A stretch of DNA of 64,000 nt from DAOUVR01 sp034430535 (lineage in GTDB: Bacteria > Chloroflexota > Dehalococcoidia > E44-bin15). The translations under genes and the position numbers were made by a program. Under the pieces are notes generated by a model. It made no database searches and had not been told where the DNA came from. It worked only from the letters and a program-made list of their open reading frames with translations. Shown here in pieces: positions 8,671-16,290 of the stretch (the stretch's first letter is position 1; each line of letters begins with the position of its first letter). The DNA lies in the NCBI GenBank assembly GCA_964443325.1, contig CAYUCL010000002.1:62001-126000 (forward strand). The letters run 5' to 3'.

Positions 8671-8700
8671 TGATAAGTCACACGAGGAAGAATGGGTTAT

Positions 8701-8718
8701 AACCCCCTGAGCGGGGTT
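8701..8718 (+). other. Small hairpin between secE and nusG
   Basis: AACCCC (8701-8706) can pair with GGGGTT (8713-8718) around a six-base loop, followed by TCGCTTCT rather than a run of T. It could be a weak terminator, attenuator or processing site; no more can be said. Confidence 0.35.
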
Positions 8719-8743
8719 TCGCTTCTAATTTGAGAGGGAAAGC

Positions 8744-9277
8744 ATGGGGCTGGATGAGAAAAAGTGGTATGTAATTCATACCTACTCCGGATACGAGCAG
8801 CGGGTCAAGGCCAATCTTGAGCAACGTACCAAATCAATGGATGCCCAAGATACGATATGCCAAGTGGTCATTCCCACCGAGAACGTTATCGAGATTAAGG
8901 AGGGGCAGAGAAAAACTGTCGCTAAAAAAGTCTTTCCCGGCTATATTTTAGTTGAGATGGAATTGACCGACGAAAGCTGGAATGTGGTACGCAACACCCC
9001 AGGAGTTACCGGTTTTGTGGGCGCGGGAACCAAGCCCGTCCCCCTTGAGGACAATGAGGTCGACACCATTTTTGATCAGATGAAGACTGAAACGCCTCGC
9101 GTTAAGGTCGGTTTCGCCAGAGGAGACAGTGTGCGGGTGGTCGACGGACCTTTTTACGATTTCATCGGCATAGTTGACCAGATTAACGAAGCCAAGGGCA
9201 AGGTAAGGCTGCTCGTTTCCTTTTTTGGGAGGGAGACACCAGTGGAACTCGACTTCCTCCAGGTAGAAAGACTCTAG
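8744..9277 (+). CDS. nusG: Transcription termination/antitermination factor NusG
   Basis: Binds RNA polymerase and modulates pausing, Rho action and transcription-translation coupling. The 177-residue protein has the NGN domain (KKWYVIHTYSGYEQRVK near residues 6-22, VFPGYILVEM near 63-72, TPGVTGFVGAG near 86-96) and a C-terminal KOW domain (GDSVRVVDGPF near 127-137). The ATG at 8744 follows GAGAGGGAAAGC. It sits in the standard secE-nusG-rplK order. Confidence 0.97.
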   Translation: MGLDEKKWYVIHTYSGYEQRVKANLEQRTKSMDAQDTICQVVIPTENVIEIKEGQRKTVAKKVFPGYILVEMELTDESWNVVRNTPGVTGFVGAGTKPVPLEDNEVDTIFDQMKTETPRVKVGFARGDSVRVVDGPFYDFIGIVDQINEAKGKVRLLVSFFGRETPVELDFLQVERL

Positions 9278-9348
9278 ACGTTGCAAATGCTTGGGAATAA
9301 GCGCCTTTTTCGCAAATGGCATCAAGCTTAACTAAACGGAGGATAGGA

Positions 9349-9774
9349 TTGGCGAAAAAGAAGATCAAGACGGTGATAAAACTTCAACTCCCCGCAGGGC
9401 AGGCAAGCCCTGCCCCTCCCGTGGGCCCGATTCTTGGGCAGCACGGATGTAATATTATGGGCTTTTGCAAGGAATATAACGATCGTACTGCCTCCCAGGC
9501 AGGCTCTATCATCCCTGCAGAGATCACTATATTTGAGGACCGTTCGTTCAGCTTTATTCTCAAGAGCCCGCCCGTCGCCGATCTGCTTCGGAGAGCGCTT
9601 AATGTCGAAAAAGGGAGCGGCGTGCCAAATATGCAGAAGATCGGCAAGCTCCCCCGGGAAAAGATCCGGGAGATCGCTGAACTCAAGATGAAAGACCTTA
9701 CCGCCGCCGACACCGACGGAGCGATGCGGATCGTCGAGGGTACTGCGCGTAGTATGGGGATTGAGGTGGAATAA
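9349..9774 (+). CDS. rplK: 50S ribosomal protein L11
   Basis: Part of the GTPase-associated centre of the large subunit. The frame is open from an ATG at 9316, but the TTG at 9349 is preferred: a strong GGAGGATAGGA site lies directly upstream and translation then starts with MAKKKIKTVIKLQLPAG, the canonical L11 beginning, giving exactly 141 residues. The segments APPVGPILGQHG (about 24-35) and GVPNMQKIGKLPREKIREIA complete the identification. The stop overlaps the rplA start (TAATG). Confidence 0.97.
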   Translation: MAKKKIKTVIKLQLPAGQASPAPPVGPILGQHGCNIMGFCKEYNDRTASQAGSIIPAEITIFEDRSFSFILKSPPVADLLRRALNVEKGSGVPNMQKIGKLPREKIREIAELKMKDLTAADTDGAMRIVEGTARSMGIEVE

Positions 9775-10487
9775 TGGCGAACAGGGGAAAGAAATATCAA
9801 GATGCCACCAAGCTGGTGGATCGTACCAAAGAGTACGACCCAAAGGAGGCCATCGAGCTGGTAAAGAAGGCAGCCTATGCCAACTTCGATGAAACCGTGG
9901 AACTGCACCTCAATATGGGTCTCGACCCCCGCCATGCCGACCAGCAGGTGAGAGGAGTCGCTAGCCTCCCCCACGGTCTGGGGAAGGTGGTCAGAGTCCT
10001 CGTTTTCACCCAAGGCGAAGCGGTCAAATCCGCTGAGGAGGCTGGGGCTGACTATGTGGGTGGTGATGATATGGTGAAGAACATCGAGGATGGCTGGCTG
10101 GAATTCGATGTTGCCATCGCTACCCCTGATGTAATGGGGAAAGTCTCCAAGCTTGGCAAGATTCTTGGTCGCCGAGGGCTCATGCCTAATCCAAAATCGG
10201 GAACCATTGTTCCTCCCCAAGATCTGCCCAAAGCCATCACTGATGTTCGAAAAGGTCGTGTGGATTTCAGGTTAGATAAAACAGCAGTCATTCACCTTCC
10301 TTTGGGCAAGCTGAGCTTCGACGATGATAGATTGCTGGGGAACCTAGCTGCACTAATCGAGGCTGTGCTCCGCGCCAAGCCCAGCGGTGCCAAGGGTCAA
10401 TACATTAAAAGCGCATCCCTCTGTACTTCAATGGGTCCAGGGATAAAGCTCGATGTGAAAGCAACCCAGGAGCTTCATGTTCCTTAG
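9774..10487 (+). CDS. rplA: 50S ribosomal protein L1
   Basis: Forms the mobile L1 stalk and in many bacteria represses its own L11-L1 mRNA. The 237-residue protein starts with ANRGKKY and has the signature GKILGRRGLMPNPKSGT (about residues 126-142) and IKSASLCTSMGPGIKLD near the end. It is translationally coupled to rplK. About 28 bases later the L10 leader structure begins. Confidence 0.97.
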   Translation: MANRGKKYQDATKLVDRTKEYDPKEAIELVKKAAYANFDETVELHLNMGLDPRHADQQVRGVASLPHGLGKVVRVLVFTQGEAVKSAEEAGADYVGGDDMVKNIEDGWLEFDVAIATPDVMGKVSKLGKILGRRGLMPNPKSGTIVPPQDLPKAITDVRKGRVDFRLDKTAVIHLPLGKLSFDDDRLLGNLAALIEAVLRAKPSGAKGQYIKSASLCTSMGPGIKLDVKATQELHVP

Positions 10488-10514
10488 CTTTTAACTGATT
10501 ACAATTGAGATAAA

Positions 10515-10592
10515 CGCCATAGACAGCGGGTGCCATTATGGCTTAATTAACTGCCCGCCGAGGCTAGAGTAGAGGTCCTTGTGTCTATGGCG
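10515..10592 (+). ncRNA. Ribosomal protein L10 leader (autoregulatory mRNA structure)
   Basis: The region before rplJ folds like the known L10 leader. An 11-base arm at 10515-10525 is perfectly complementary to 10582-10592, and inside it GCGGG (10526-10530) pairs with CCCGC (10554-10558). In characterised bacteria the L10-L7/L12 complex binds this fold and represses translation of rplJ-rplL. The fold and its position are seen in the sequence; the regulatory role is inferred from the family. Confidence 0.85.
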
Positions 10593-10621
10593 CAAGGGCT
10601 TGCTTATTTTTGGAGGTGTCT

Positions 10622-11155
10622 ATGCGTATAGATGAGAAAAAGGAAGTGGTAACAGAGCTTGCCGCGAAGCTTTCTCAGTGTAATATCGCCATCACCACGG
10701 ACTATCGTGGGCTAAAGGTAGCTGAAATGACTGAACTGCGTCGTAGGCTACGTCAGAGAGAGATTGAATACCGTGTTGTGAAAAATACCATGGTTCGCTT
10801 TGCTGCAGAAAAGGCAAACAAAGTTGAGCTAATTGACATTGTTGAGGGTCCCACAGCAATAGCCTTCGGCCACGGCGATATCACCGAGCCCGCTAAGGCA
10901 TTGATAGATTATATTCGCTCCTCGGGAAGTGGTCTGAAGATCATCGGTGGGCTACTTGACCGAAGAGTGCTTACTGCCTCCGAGATAGCAAATCTCGCTA
11001 GCTTGCCCCCAAAGGAGGTGCTAGTCTCCAAGCTATTGGGCGGGATGAAAGGACCCATCATTGGCCTTGTTAATGTGCTTAATGCAAACATAACAGGTTT
11101 TCTTAACGTACTAAATGCCAGAATGAAACAATTAGAAGGAGGAAACAGTGACTAG
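10622..11155 (+). CDS. rplJ: 50S ribosomal protein L10
   Basis: Anchors L7/L12 dimers to the ribosomal stalk base. The ATG at 10622 is chosen over the in-frame TTG at 10610 because the GGAGGT site lies between them; this gives 177 residues. Typical segments are ITTDYRGLKVAEMTELRR (about 25-42), YRVVKNTMVRFA (about 51-62) and EGPTAIAFG (about 79-87). The C-terminal helix that binds L7/L12 ends in MKQLEGGNSD. The gene overlaps the rplL GTG start by eight bases. Confidence 0.95.
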   Translation: MRIDEKKEVVTELAAKLSQCNIAITTDYRGLKVAEMTELRRRLRQREIEYRVVKNTMVRFAAEKANKVELIDIVEGPTAIAFGHGDITEPAKALIDYIRSSGSGLKIIGGLLDRRVLTASEIANLASLPPKEVLVSKLLGGMKGPIIGLVNVLNANITGFLNVLNARMKQLEGGNSD

Positions 11156-11654
11156 CGAAGTAGAACAAGTCCAAGAAGAGGGAGAGAAAGAGAAGAAGGG
11201 GACTGCCAAGCAGGCTACTGCCAAGCGGGCCGCTACCAAGCGCGCCGCACCCAAGGAAACAAAGGAAGCAAAGACTATGGCCAAAGAGGATCTCATCGCT
11301 GCTATTAAGAGTATGACCGTACTTGAGCTCAGTGAGCTGGTCAAAGCTCTGGAGGAAGAATTTGGCGTTAGTGCTGCTGCTCAGGTAGCAGTAGCTGCAG
11401 CGCCCGGTGCCTCCGCTGAGGCTGCCCCAGAGGAGGAAGAGCAGACAGAATTCACCGTGATCCTCAAAGACATCGGCGCCAACAAGATTAATGTGATCAA
11501 GACAGTGCGTGAGGTATCCGGTCTAGGGCTCAAAGAGTCCAAGGATCTGGTGGAGAGCGCCCCCGCGACAGTGAAAGAAGGCATTAGTAAAGAGGAATCA
11601 GCAACGCTGAGAGAGAAACTCGAGGCTACAGGCGCCACTGTCGAGGTCAAATAG
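11148..11654 (+). CDS. rplL: 50S ribosomal protein L7/L12 with a Lys/Ala-rich N-terminal extension
   Basis: The multi-copy stalk protein that recruits translational GTPases. From the GTG at 11148 it is 168 residues. The conserved protein begins at internal ATG 11277 (MAKEDLIAAIKSMTVLELSEL) and would be 125 residues, the usual length. The GTG has the better site (AAGGAGG five bases upstream, overlapping rplJ), while the internal ATG has only AAAGGAAG. The extra 43 residues are rich in Lys, Ala and Glu with a repeated AKRAATKRAA pattern and contain no stop, so translation from the GTG is likely. The hinge (GASAEAAPEEEE) and C-terminal domain (GLGLKESKDLVESAP) are normal. Confidence 0.93.
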   Translation: MTSEVEQVQEEGEKEKKGTAKQATAKRAATKRAAPKETKEAKTMAKEDLIAAIKSMTVLELSELVKALEEEFGVSAAAQVAVAAAPGASAEAAPEEEEQTEFTVILKDIGANKINVIKTVREVSGLGLKESKDLVESAPATVKEGISKEESATLREKLEATGATVEVK

Positions 11655-11671
11655 CTTTTGGACCCGAGATT

Positions 11672-12367
11672 ATGGTGGAATACCATCCCAAGATAAAGGA
11701 GTTGCCTATCTGGGAGCGCCCCAGAGAGCGACTCAAGGAGGAAGGACCATCCTCACTCTCAAACAGCGAACTCCTGGCGATCCTGCTTCGCATCGGTACT
11801 GCTTCGGAGAATGCGCTCACTCTAGCCACGAGAGTGCTCACAAGATTTGGTGGCCTTGTTGGTCTCTCCAAAGCAAGCTTCGGCGAGCTTTGCTCCGAGG
11901 CAGGTATGGGTGAAGCGAAAACAGCTCAACTGAAGGCCGCCCTCGAGCTGGGGAGGCGGCTCGTCTCCACACAGTCTGAGGAGAGGACAGTGATTCGCTC
12001 CCCTCAGGATGTAGCCAACCTCTTGATGGCGGAAATGGGCTTCCTGGATCAAGAGCAGCTTAAGGTGGTGTTGCTCAACACCAAGAATCAAGTGATTACT
12101 ATTTCAGAGGTCTATAAGGGCAATGTAAGCACTTCGCTGATCCGCGCCAGCGAGGTATTCCGAGAAGCTGTCAGAGAAAACTGTCCTGCGATCATCGTGG
12201 TTCACAATCATCCCTCAGGCGACCCGGCACCCAGCGCGGAGGATATCCAAATCACTGAGCAGCTTATAGAGGCGGGTAAGACTCTTAATATCGAGGTTTT
12301 GGACCACATTATCATCGGTCAGCAGAGATATGTGAGCCTGAAGGAGAGGGGGGAGGGGTTCAAATAA
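11672..12367 (+). CDS. radC: RadC family protein (JAB/MPN metalloprotease fold)
   Basis: A 231-residue RadC protein: an N-terminal UPF0758 helix-hairpin-helix region (LPIWERPRERLKEEG near residue 10) and a C-terminal JAB domain with the metal motif HNHPSGDPAPSAEDIQ (about residues 180-195). The old link to DNA repair is not well supported and the activity is unknown. It starts 17 bases after rplL with a poor ribosome binding site, so it may be coupled to the ribosomal operon. The position normally taken by rpoB is occupied by this gene. Confidence 0.93.
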   Translation: MVEYHPKIKELPIWERPRERLKEEGPSSLSNSELLAILLRIGTASENALTLATRVLTRFGGLVGLSKASFGELCSEAGMGEAKTAQLKAALELGRRLVSTQSEERTVIRSPQDVANLLMAEMGFLDQEQLKVVLLNTKNQVITISEVYKGNVSTSLIRASEVFREAVRENCPAIIVVHNHPSGDPAPSAEDIQITEQLIEAGKTLNIEVLDHIIIGQQRYVSLKERGEGFK

Positions 12368-12385
12368 TACTGTATCTTCTTACTG

Positions 12386-12414
12386 TTGCATTGGACACAG
12401 CGATATGATATAGT
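12386..12414 (+). promoter_or_regulatory. Promoter for the 5S rRNA
   Basis: TTGCAT (12386-12391) and TATAGT (12409-12414) are spaced by exactly 17 bases and end six bases before the 5' end of the 5S rRNA, the right geometry for transcription starting at or next to the mature 5' end. Confidence 0.65.
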
Positions 12415-12420
12415 TAGAAA

Positions 12421-12547
12421 GGCTTTCCGGTGGTTTGAGCGGGGTTGTCCCACCCGTTCCCATCCCGAACACGGAAGTGAAATGCCCCAGCGCAGACGAT
12501 ACTGCCCCGGCAACGGGGTGTGGAAAATATGCCACTGCCGGGGAGCC
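12421..12547 (+). rRNA. rrf: 5S ribosomal RNA (stand-alone gene)
   Basis: The conserved core CCCATCCCGAACACGGAAGT lies at 12459-12478, and the terminal helix I is a ten-pair stem between 12421-12430 and 12538-12547 (with two G-U pairs). No 16S or 23S gene is adjacent: radC is upstream and clpC downstream. With its own promoter and terminator this is an unlinked 5S gene. Exact ends are approximate. Confidence 0.93.
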
Positions 12548-12566
12548 TTATATTTGAAGCCAGTAA

Positions 12567-12605
12567 AAAAGAGCCTCATAACAATATAAGGCTCTTTTCT
12601 TTTTA
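12567..12605 (+). terminator. Intrinsic terminator after the 5S rRNA
   Basis: A perfect ten-pair stem (12567-12576 with 12589-12598) containing AGAGCC/GGCTCT is followed by CTTTTTT. The A-rich upstream arm means it could work on either strand. Confidence 0.85.
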
Positions 12606-12614
12606 ATGTGAGTG

Positions 12615-12623
12615 TGTTATAAT
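12615..12623 (+). promoter_or_regulatory. Extended -10 promoter element for clpC
   Basis: TGTTATAAT at 12615-12623 is a consensus extended -10 (TGnTATAAT), 37 bases before the clpC start. No good -35 is present at the usual distance, as expected for an extended -10 promoter. No CtsR-type direct repeat is visible. Confidence 0.5.
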
Positions 12624-12660
12624 ATGCGATAGTTATTCCTCTTATCTACTAAGGAGGAAA

Positions 12661-15123
12661 ATGTCCAGCAGATTCGAGAAGTTTACCGAAAGAGCGCGCA
12701 AGGTGCTCACCCTGGCTCAAGAGGAGGCCCAGCGACTCAATCACAACTACATCGGCACAGAGCATATACTGCTTGGCTTGGTTCGGGAGAACGAAGGTGT
12801 TGCGGTTAAGGTTTTAACCAACCTTGGTGCGGATCCCGATAAAGTACGCGGTGCTGTAGAGTTTATTATTGGACGAGGGGAACGAACCGTTAGCGGCGAG
12901 ATTGGGCTTACCCCTCGCGCCAAGAGGGTTATTGAGCTCGCTGTAGATGAGGCGCGCCGCCTCAATCACAACTACATAGGCACTGAGCATCTCCTGCTTG
13001 GGTTATTGCGTGAAGCTGAAGGTGCTGCCTCTAGCGTCCTGGAAAGCCTTGGTATCACCTTGGATAAGGCCAGGGCGGAGACTTTGCGAATTCTCAGCGA
13101 AATCATGCCCCAGGCACGTGGGAGTGCCCGTTCCACATCCAAAACTCCCACTCTGGACCAACTCAGTATAGATTTAACCGCTGCCGCTCGTGCTGACAAG
13201 CTCGACCCCGTTATCGGACGCCACAGGGAGATCGATCGGGTTATTCAGATACTCAGTCGGCGCACAAAGAACAATCCTGTCCTTATTGGGGAGCCCGGAG
13301 TAGGTAAAACAGCCATTGTGGAGGGGTTAGCCCACCGCATTGTCGCTGGCGATATCCCTGAAAGCTTACGTGACAGGCGATTGCTCACTCTGGATATGGG
13401 CGCTCTGGTAGCAGGAACGAAGTATCGCGGCGAGTTTGAGGAGCGATTAAAGAAGGTTATCGATGAGATAAAAACCTCGACTAACTGCATACTCTTCATT
13501 GATGAGATGCATACTATTGTCGGTGCTGGTGCTGCTGAAGGAGCTATCGATGCCTCCAGCATACTGAAGCCCCCGCTTGCGCGAGGGGAGCTACAATGCA
13601 TTGGGGCAACCACCGCCGATGAGTATCGTAAACATGTGGAGAAGGACGCTGCACTGGAGCGAAGGTTTCAACCCATCACGGTTGACGAACCCACCGTAGA
13701 TCAAACCATCGCCATCCTCCAGGGCGTCAAGAGCCGCTATGAAGACCATCACCAATTGACGATAACCGATGATGCGATTAATGCAGCAGCATCACTGGCG
13801 GCAAGATATATTCCCGATCGTTTTCTCCCCGATAAGGCCATCGACCTAGTGGATGAGTCTGCCTCCCGGGTAAGGATTAAGAATTATGCACCCCCCGCTA
13901 GTGTGAAAGACGCTGATCACGACCTGGAGACGTTGCGCAAGGATAAAGAGGCGGCTATCGCTTCCCAGGAGTATGACTACGCCGCAGAGTTGAGAGAGCG
14001 AGAGCTGGCGCTGGCTGCAAAAACAAAGAAGCTACGGGAAGAATGGCTGGAGGAGCAGAAGCAGGTGGAGAAGGTGGTCAGTGCGGAGGACATCGCTCAG
14101 GTCTTGAGTATGTGGACTGGTATCCCGGTAACCAGTCTGGCTAGAGATGAGACCACTCGCCTCCTTCAAATGGAAGGTGTGCTACACCGCCATATCATCG
14201 GTCAAGACGAGGCAATCAATATCATCTCGAAAGCCGTGAGGCGCGCTCGTGCTGGGTTCAAGGACCCAAGACGACCAATCGGCAGCTTTATCTTCCTCGG
14301 TCCCACCGGGGTGGGGAAGACAGAGCTGGTGAGAGTACTTTCCGAGTTCCTTTTTGGCAGCCGGGACTCGTTGATCAGGCTAGACATGTCAGAGTTTATG
14401 GAGAGGCATGCGGTGGCTCGCCTTGTTGGTGCGCCCCCTGGATACGTGGGCTACGATGAGGGAGGGCAACTCACAGAGGCAGTCAGACGCAAGGGCTACT
14501 CAGCAATCCTGCTTGACGAGATTGAGAAGGCACACCCCGATGTGTTCAATATGTTGCTCCAGGTCTTCGACGATGGTCATCTCACCGACGCTAAGGGAAG
14601 GCGAGTGGATTTTCGCAACACCATCATTGTCATGACCAGCAACATTGGCGCTGAGCTGATAAAAAGGGACACGACTCTGGGCTTTGCCATCAAGACCGAC
14701 GAGGCGACTGACGAGCACAGGGCCTACGAGAACATGAAGGAAAAGGTTCTCGGGGAGATGAAGAAATTCTTCCGACCTGAGTTTCTCAATCGAATCGATG
14801 GCGTCGTGGTATTCCACGGGCTAAGCAAGGAGCAAATCAGGCAAATCGTCGATCTCATGCTTCGCGAGGTGTGGAAGGAGCTTGTAGAGAAGGCTATAAA
14901 ACTGGAGGTCACCGACGCCGCCAAGAACCTCATTGGCGAGAAGGGCTACGACCCCGTCTTTGGAGCCAGGCCGTTACGGCGTACCATCCAGGATATGCTG
15001 GAGGACCCACTTTCAGAGGCCCTGTTGCGTGGGGACTTCCAGGCCGGGGACACAGTGCTTGTTGATTGCGAGGATGACAAGATCGTCATTCGCACCCTGG
15101 CGATGGCACAATCACCTGTTTAA
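12661..15123 (+). CDS. clpC: ATP-dependent Clp protease ATP-binding subunit ClpC
   Basis: AAA+ unfoldase that feeds substrates to ClpP. The 820-residue protein has two N-terminal Clp repeats (residues 1-145), AAA module 1 with Walker A GEPGVGKT near 211 and Walker B LFIDEMHT near 278, and a middle region with a UVR-like segment near 420-455 that marks ClpC rather than ClpA or ClpB. AAA module 2 has GPTGVGKT near 547 and the Clp D2-small domain ends the protein. A strong AAGGAGG precedes the ATG. The ctsR, mcsA and mcsB genes that accompany clpC in Firmicutes are absent. It is monocistronic between its own promoter and a terminator. Confidence 0.97.
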   Translation: MSSRFEKFTERARKVLTLAQEEAQRLNHNYIGTEHILLGLVRENEGVAVKVLTNLGADPDKVRGAVEFIIGRGERTVSGEIGLTPRAKRVIELAVDEARRLNHNYIGTEHLLLGLLREAEGAASSVLESLGITLDKARAETLRILSEIMPQARGSARSTSKTPTLDQLSIDLTAAARADKLDPVIGRHREIDRVIQILSRRTKNNPVLIGEPGVGKTAIVEGLAHRIVAGDIPESLRDRRLLTLDMGALVAGTKYRGEFEERLKKVIDEIKTSTNCILFIDEMHTIVGAGAAEGAIDASSILKPPLARGELQCIGATTADEYRKHVEKDAALERRFQPITVDEPTVDQTIAILQGVKSRYEDHHQLTITDDAINAAASLAARYIPDRFLPDKAIDLVDESASRVRIKNYAPPASVKDADHDLETLRKDKEAAIASQEYDYAAELRERELALAAKTKKLREEWLEEQKQVEKVVSAEDIAQVLSMWTGIPVTSLARDETTRLLQMEGVLHRHIIGQDEAINIISKAVRRARAGFKDPRRPIGSFIFLGPTGVGKTELVRVLSEFLFGSRDSLIRLDMSEFMERHAVARLVGAPPGYVGYDEGGQLTEAVRRKGYSAILLDEIEKAHPDVFNMLLQVFDDGHLTDAKGRRVDFRNTIIVMTSNIGAELIKRDTTLGFAIKTDEATDEHRAYENMKEKVLGEMKKFFRPEFLNRIDGVVVFHGLSKEQIRQIVDLMLREVWKELVEKAIKLEVTDAAKNLIGEKGYDPVFGARPLRRTIQDMLEDPLSEALLRGDFQAGDTVLVDCEDDKIVIRTLAMAQSPV

Positions 15124-15150
15124 ATGGTGAGGATGGCGCTAAACACTGTT

Positions 15151-15210
15151 AAAAAAAGAGCTTAATGGCTTATACTTAAAACTTAGAAAGAGCAACTAAG
15201 CTCTTTTTTT
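15151..15210 (+). terminator. Intrinsic terminator after clpC
   Basis: A perfect 14-base inverted repeat (15151-15164 and 15197-15210, A7GAGCTTA with TAAGCTCT7) followed by ATTCC. The symmetrical A and T runs make it potentially bidirectional. Confidence 0.85.
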
Positions 15211-15233
15211 ATTCCATTTTAAAGGAGTGAACA

Positions 15234-15854
15234 ATGGAAACCACATTTGATCCTAAGAAAACTGCTCTCTTGGTGATCGATATGCAGAACGACCTTGCCA
15301 AAACTGGGCCGGACTATTTTGCCCCGCTTTATCAAATGGTTCAGTCAAACAATGTCATCGAGAACTTCATCAAGGTGGTAAATGGGGCGCGGGAGAAAGG
15401 ACTTCCTATCATCCATATAAAAACAGTGCATAGAAAAGACAATGCCGATGTCGTGCCCACAGTCACTTATTTTATGCTCCAGGGACTGGTTCCCAAGGAA
15501 ACGCCGCCAATTCTGATTGAGGGGACGCCAGGGGCTGATTTCATCGAGGAACTCCAGCCAGCCACTGAAGACTATGTGGTGGTGAAGCGGAGGAGCGGCG
15601 CTTTTTACAATACCGACCTAGACCTCTTTCTGCGCACTCGTGGCATCGATACCTTATTGCTGGGCGGTGTGGTTACCAACGGCTGCGTGGAGAATACCCT
15701 TCGCGGTGCTCGTGAAAGGGATTACCACGTTATTGTTCTGAGTGATTGCTGCGCTGCTGTAGTAGCTCAGGCCCACGATCATGCCATTAACAACGTTTTC
15801 CCTGGCCTTGGGAGGGTGAGAGCTTCAGACGATGTCTTGAAAGCAATAAAATAA
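15234..15854 (+). CDS. Isochorismatase-family cysteine hydrolase
   Basis: A 206-residue cysteine hydrolase of the nicotinamidase / N-carbamoylsarcosine amidase / isochorismatase superfamily. The catalytic triad is visible: Asp in LLVIDMQND (about residues 13-21), Lys in VVKRRSGAFYNTDLD (near 120) and Cys in VVTNGCVENTLRGA (near 148). The cis-peptide GG before VVTNG is also present. The Cys-V-E-N-T pattern is seen in many carbamoyl-hydrolysing members, but the substrate cannot be assigned. AAAGGAG lies 7 bases before the ATG. It stands alone between two terminators. Confidence 0.9.
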   Translation: METTFDPKKTALLVIDMQNDLAKTGPDYFAPLYQMVQSNNVIENFIKVVNGAREKGLPIIHIKTVHRKDNADVVPTVTYFMLQGLVPKETPPILIEGTPGADFIEELQPATEDYVVVKRRSGAFYNTDLDLFLRTRGIDTLLLGGVVTNGCVENTLRGARERDYHVIVLSDCCAAVVAQAHDHAINNVFPGLGRVRASDDVLKAIK

Positions 15855-15890
15855 ACCAGCAAGGTCGACTGCTGCGCCACTACTGAATGG

Positions 15891-15924
15891 AAGGTGCGAG
15901 GCACTCTCAGCCTCGTACCTTTTT
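15891..15924 (+). terminator. Intrinsic terminator after the isochorismatase gene
   Basis: AAGGTGCGAGGC (15891-15902) pairs with GCCTCGTACCTT (15910-15921), twelve pairs with one G-U, followed by TTTT. Confidence 0.75.
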
Positions 15925-16044
15925 GTCACTTATAGTATCTTCGTCGCCTGCCCTCTTATGACTTGCGCCCTCGATACACCTTTACCACAATCTCCTCCCC
16001 TAGGTAAAAGATCTAGGAAAATGCAGGTCGGGTGTTTCCCCTGA

Positions 16045-16073
16045 TTGAGTCACCTCTATAGCTCATGTATAAT
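16045..16073 (+). promoter_or_regulatory. Probable promoter of the radA-larE-larC operon
   Basis: TTGAGT (16045-16050) and a perfect TATAAT (16068-16073) are spaced by 17 bases. This would give a leader of about 210 bases that includes the dispersed repeats. Confidence 0.55.
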
Positions 16074-16142
16074 AGACTAAACGCTAATGGGCAGTTGCCC
16101 ACCAACGAATCACGAAGATGAGTTATACTAATACCGTTCATG

Positions 16143-16230
16143 GTTTGACAAGCCTGTCCTGAGCGAGGTCGAAGGGCTCACCACGAACGGTTCAGCAGGC
16201 TGATCTTGAGCGGATCCGAAGGGCTCAGTC
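16143..16230. repeat. Dispersed repeat family 1 (two degenerate copies)
   Basis: Contains AGCCTGTCCTGAGC and GGTCGAAGGGCTCACC, then a second, more degenerate unit with CTTGAGCGGATCCGAAGGG. Related copies lie at 19679-19796, 25051-25078 and 50247-50275. This resembles widespread REP-like intergenic palindromes in environmental genomes. Confidence 0.7.
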
Positions 16231-16290
16231 CCAACGGAATAAATCTATTATCGAAGCAAAAAACTTGAGTAAAAGGAAAGAGAGGCAACC

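Larger units (their letters stand above)
15855..16290. other. Intergenic region with terminator, promoter and dispersed repeats
   Basis: No gene is seen in these 436 bases. They hold a terminator (15891-15924), a promoter (16045-16073), a GGGCAGTTGCCC-containing segment near 16088 that recurs near 19628, and two degenerate copies of the TGTCCTGAGC...TCGAAGG repeat (16143-16230). Confidence 0.7.

Noticed and set aside
9316..9348. Upstream ATG as the start of L11
   Set aside because: The TTG at 9349 has a strong ribosome binding site and gives the universal L11 N-terminus and length.
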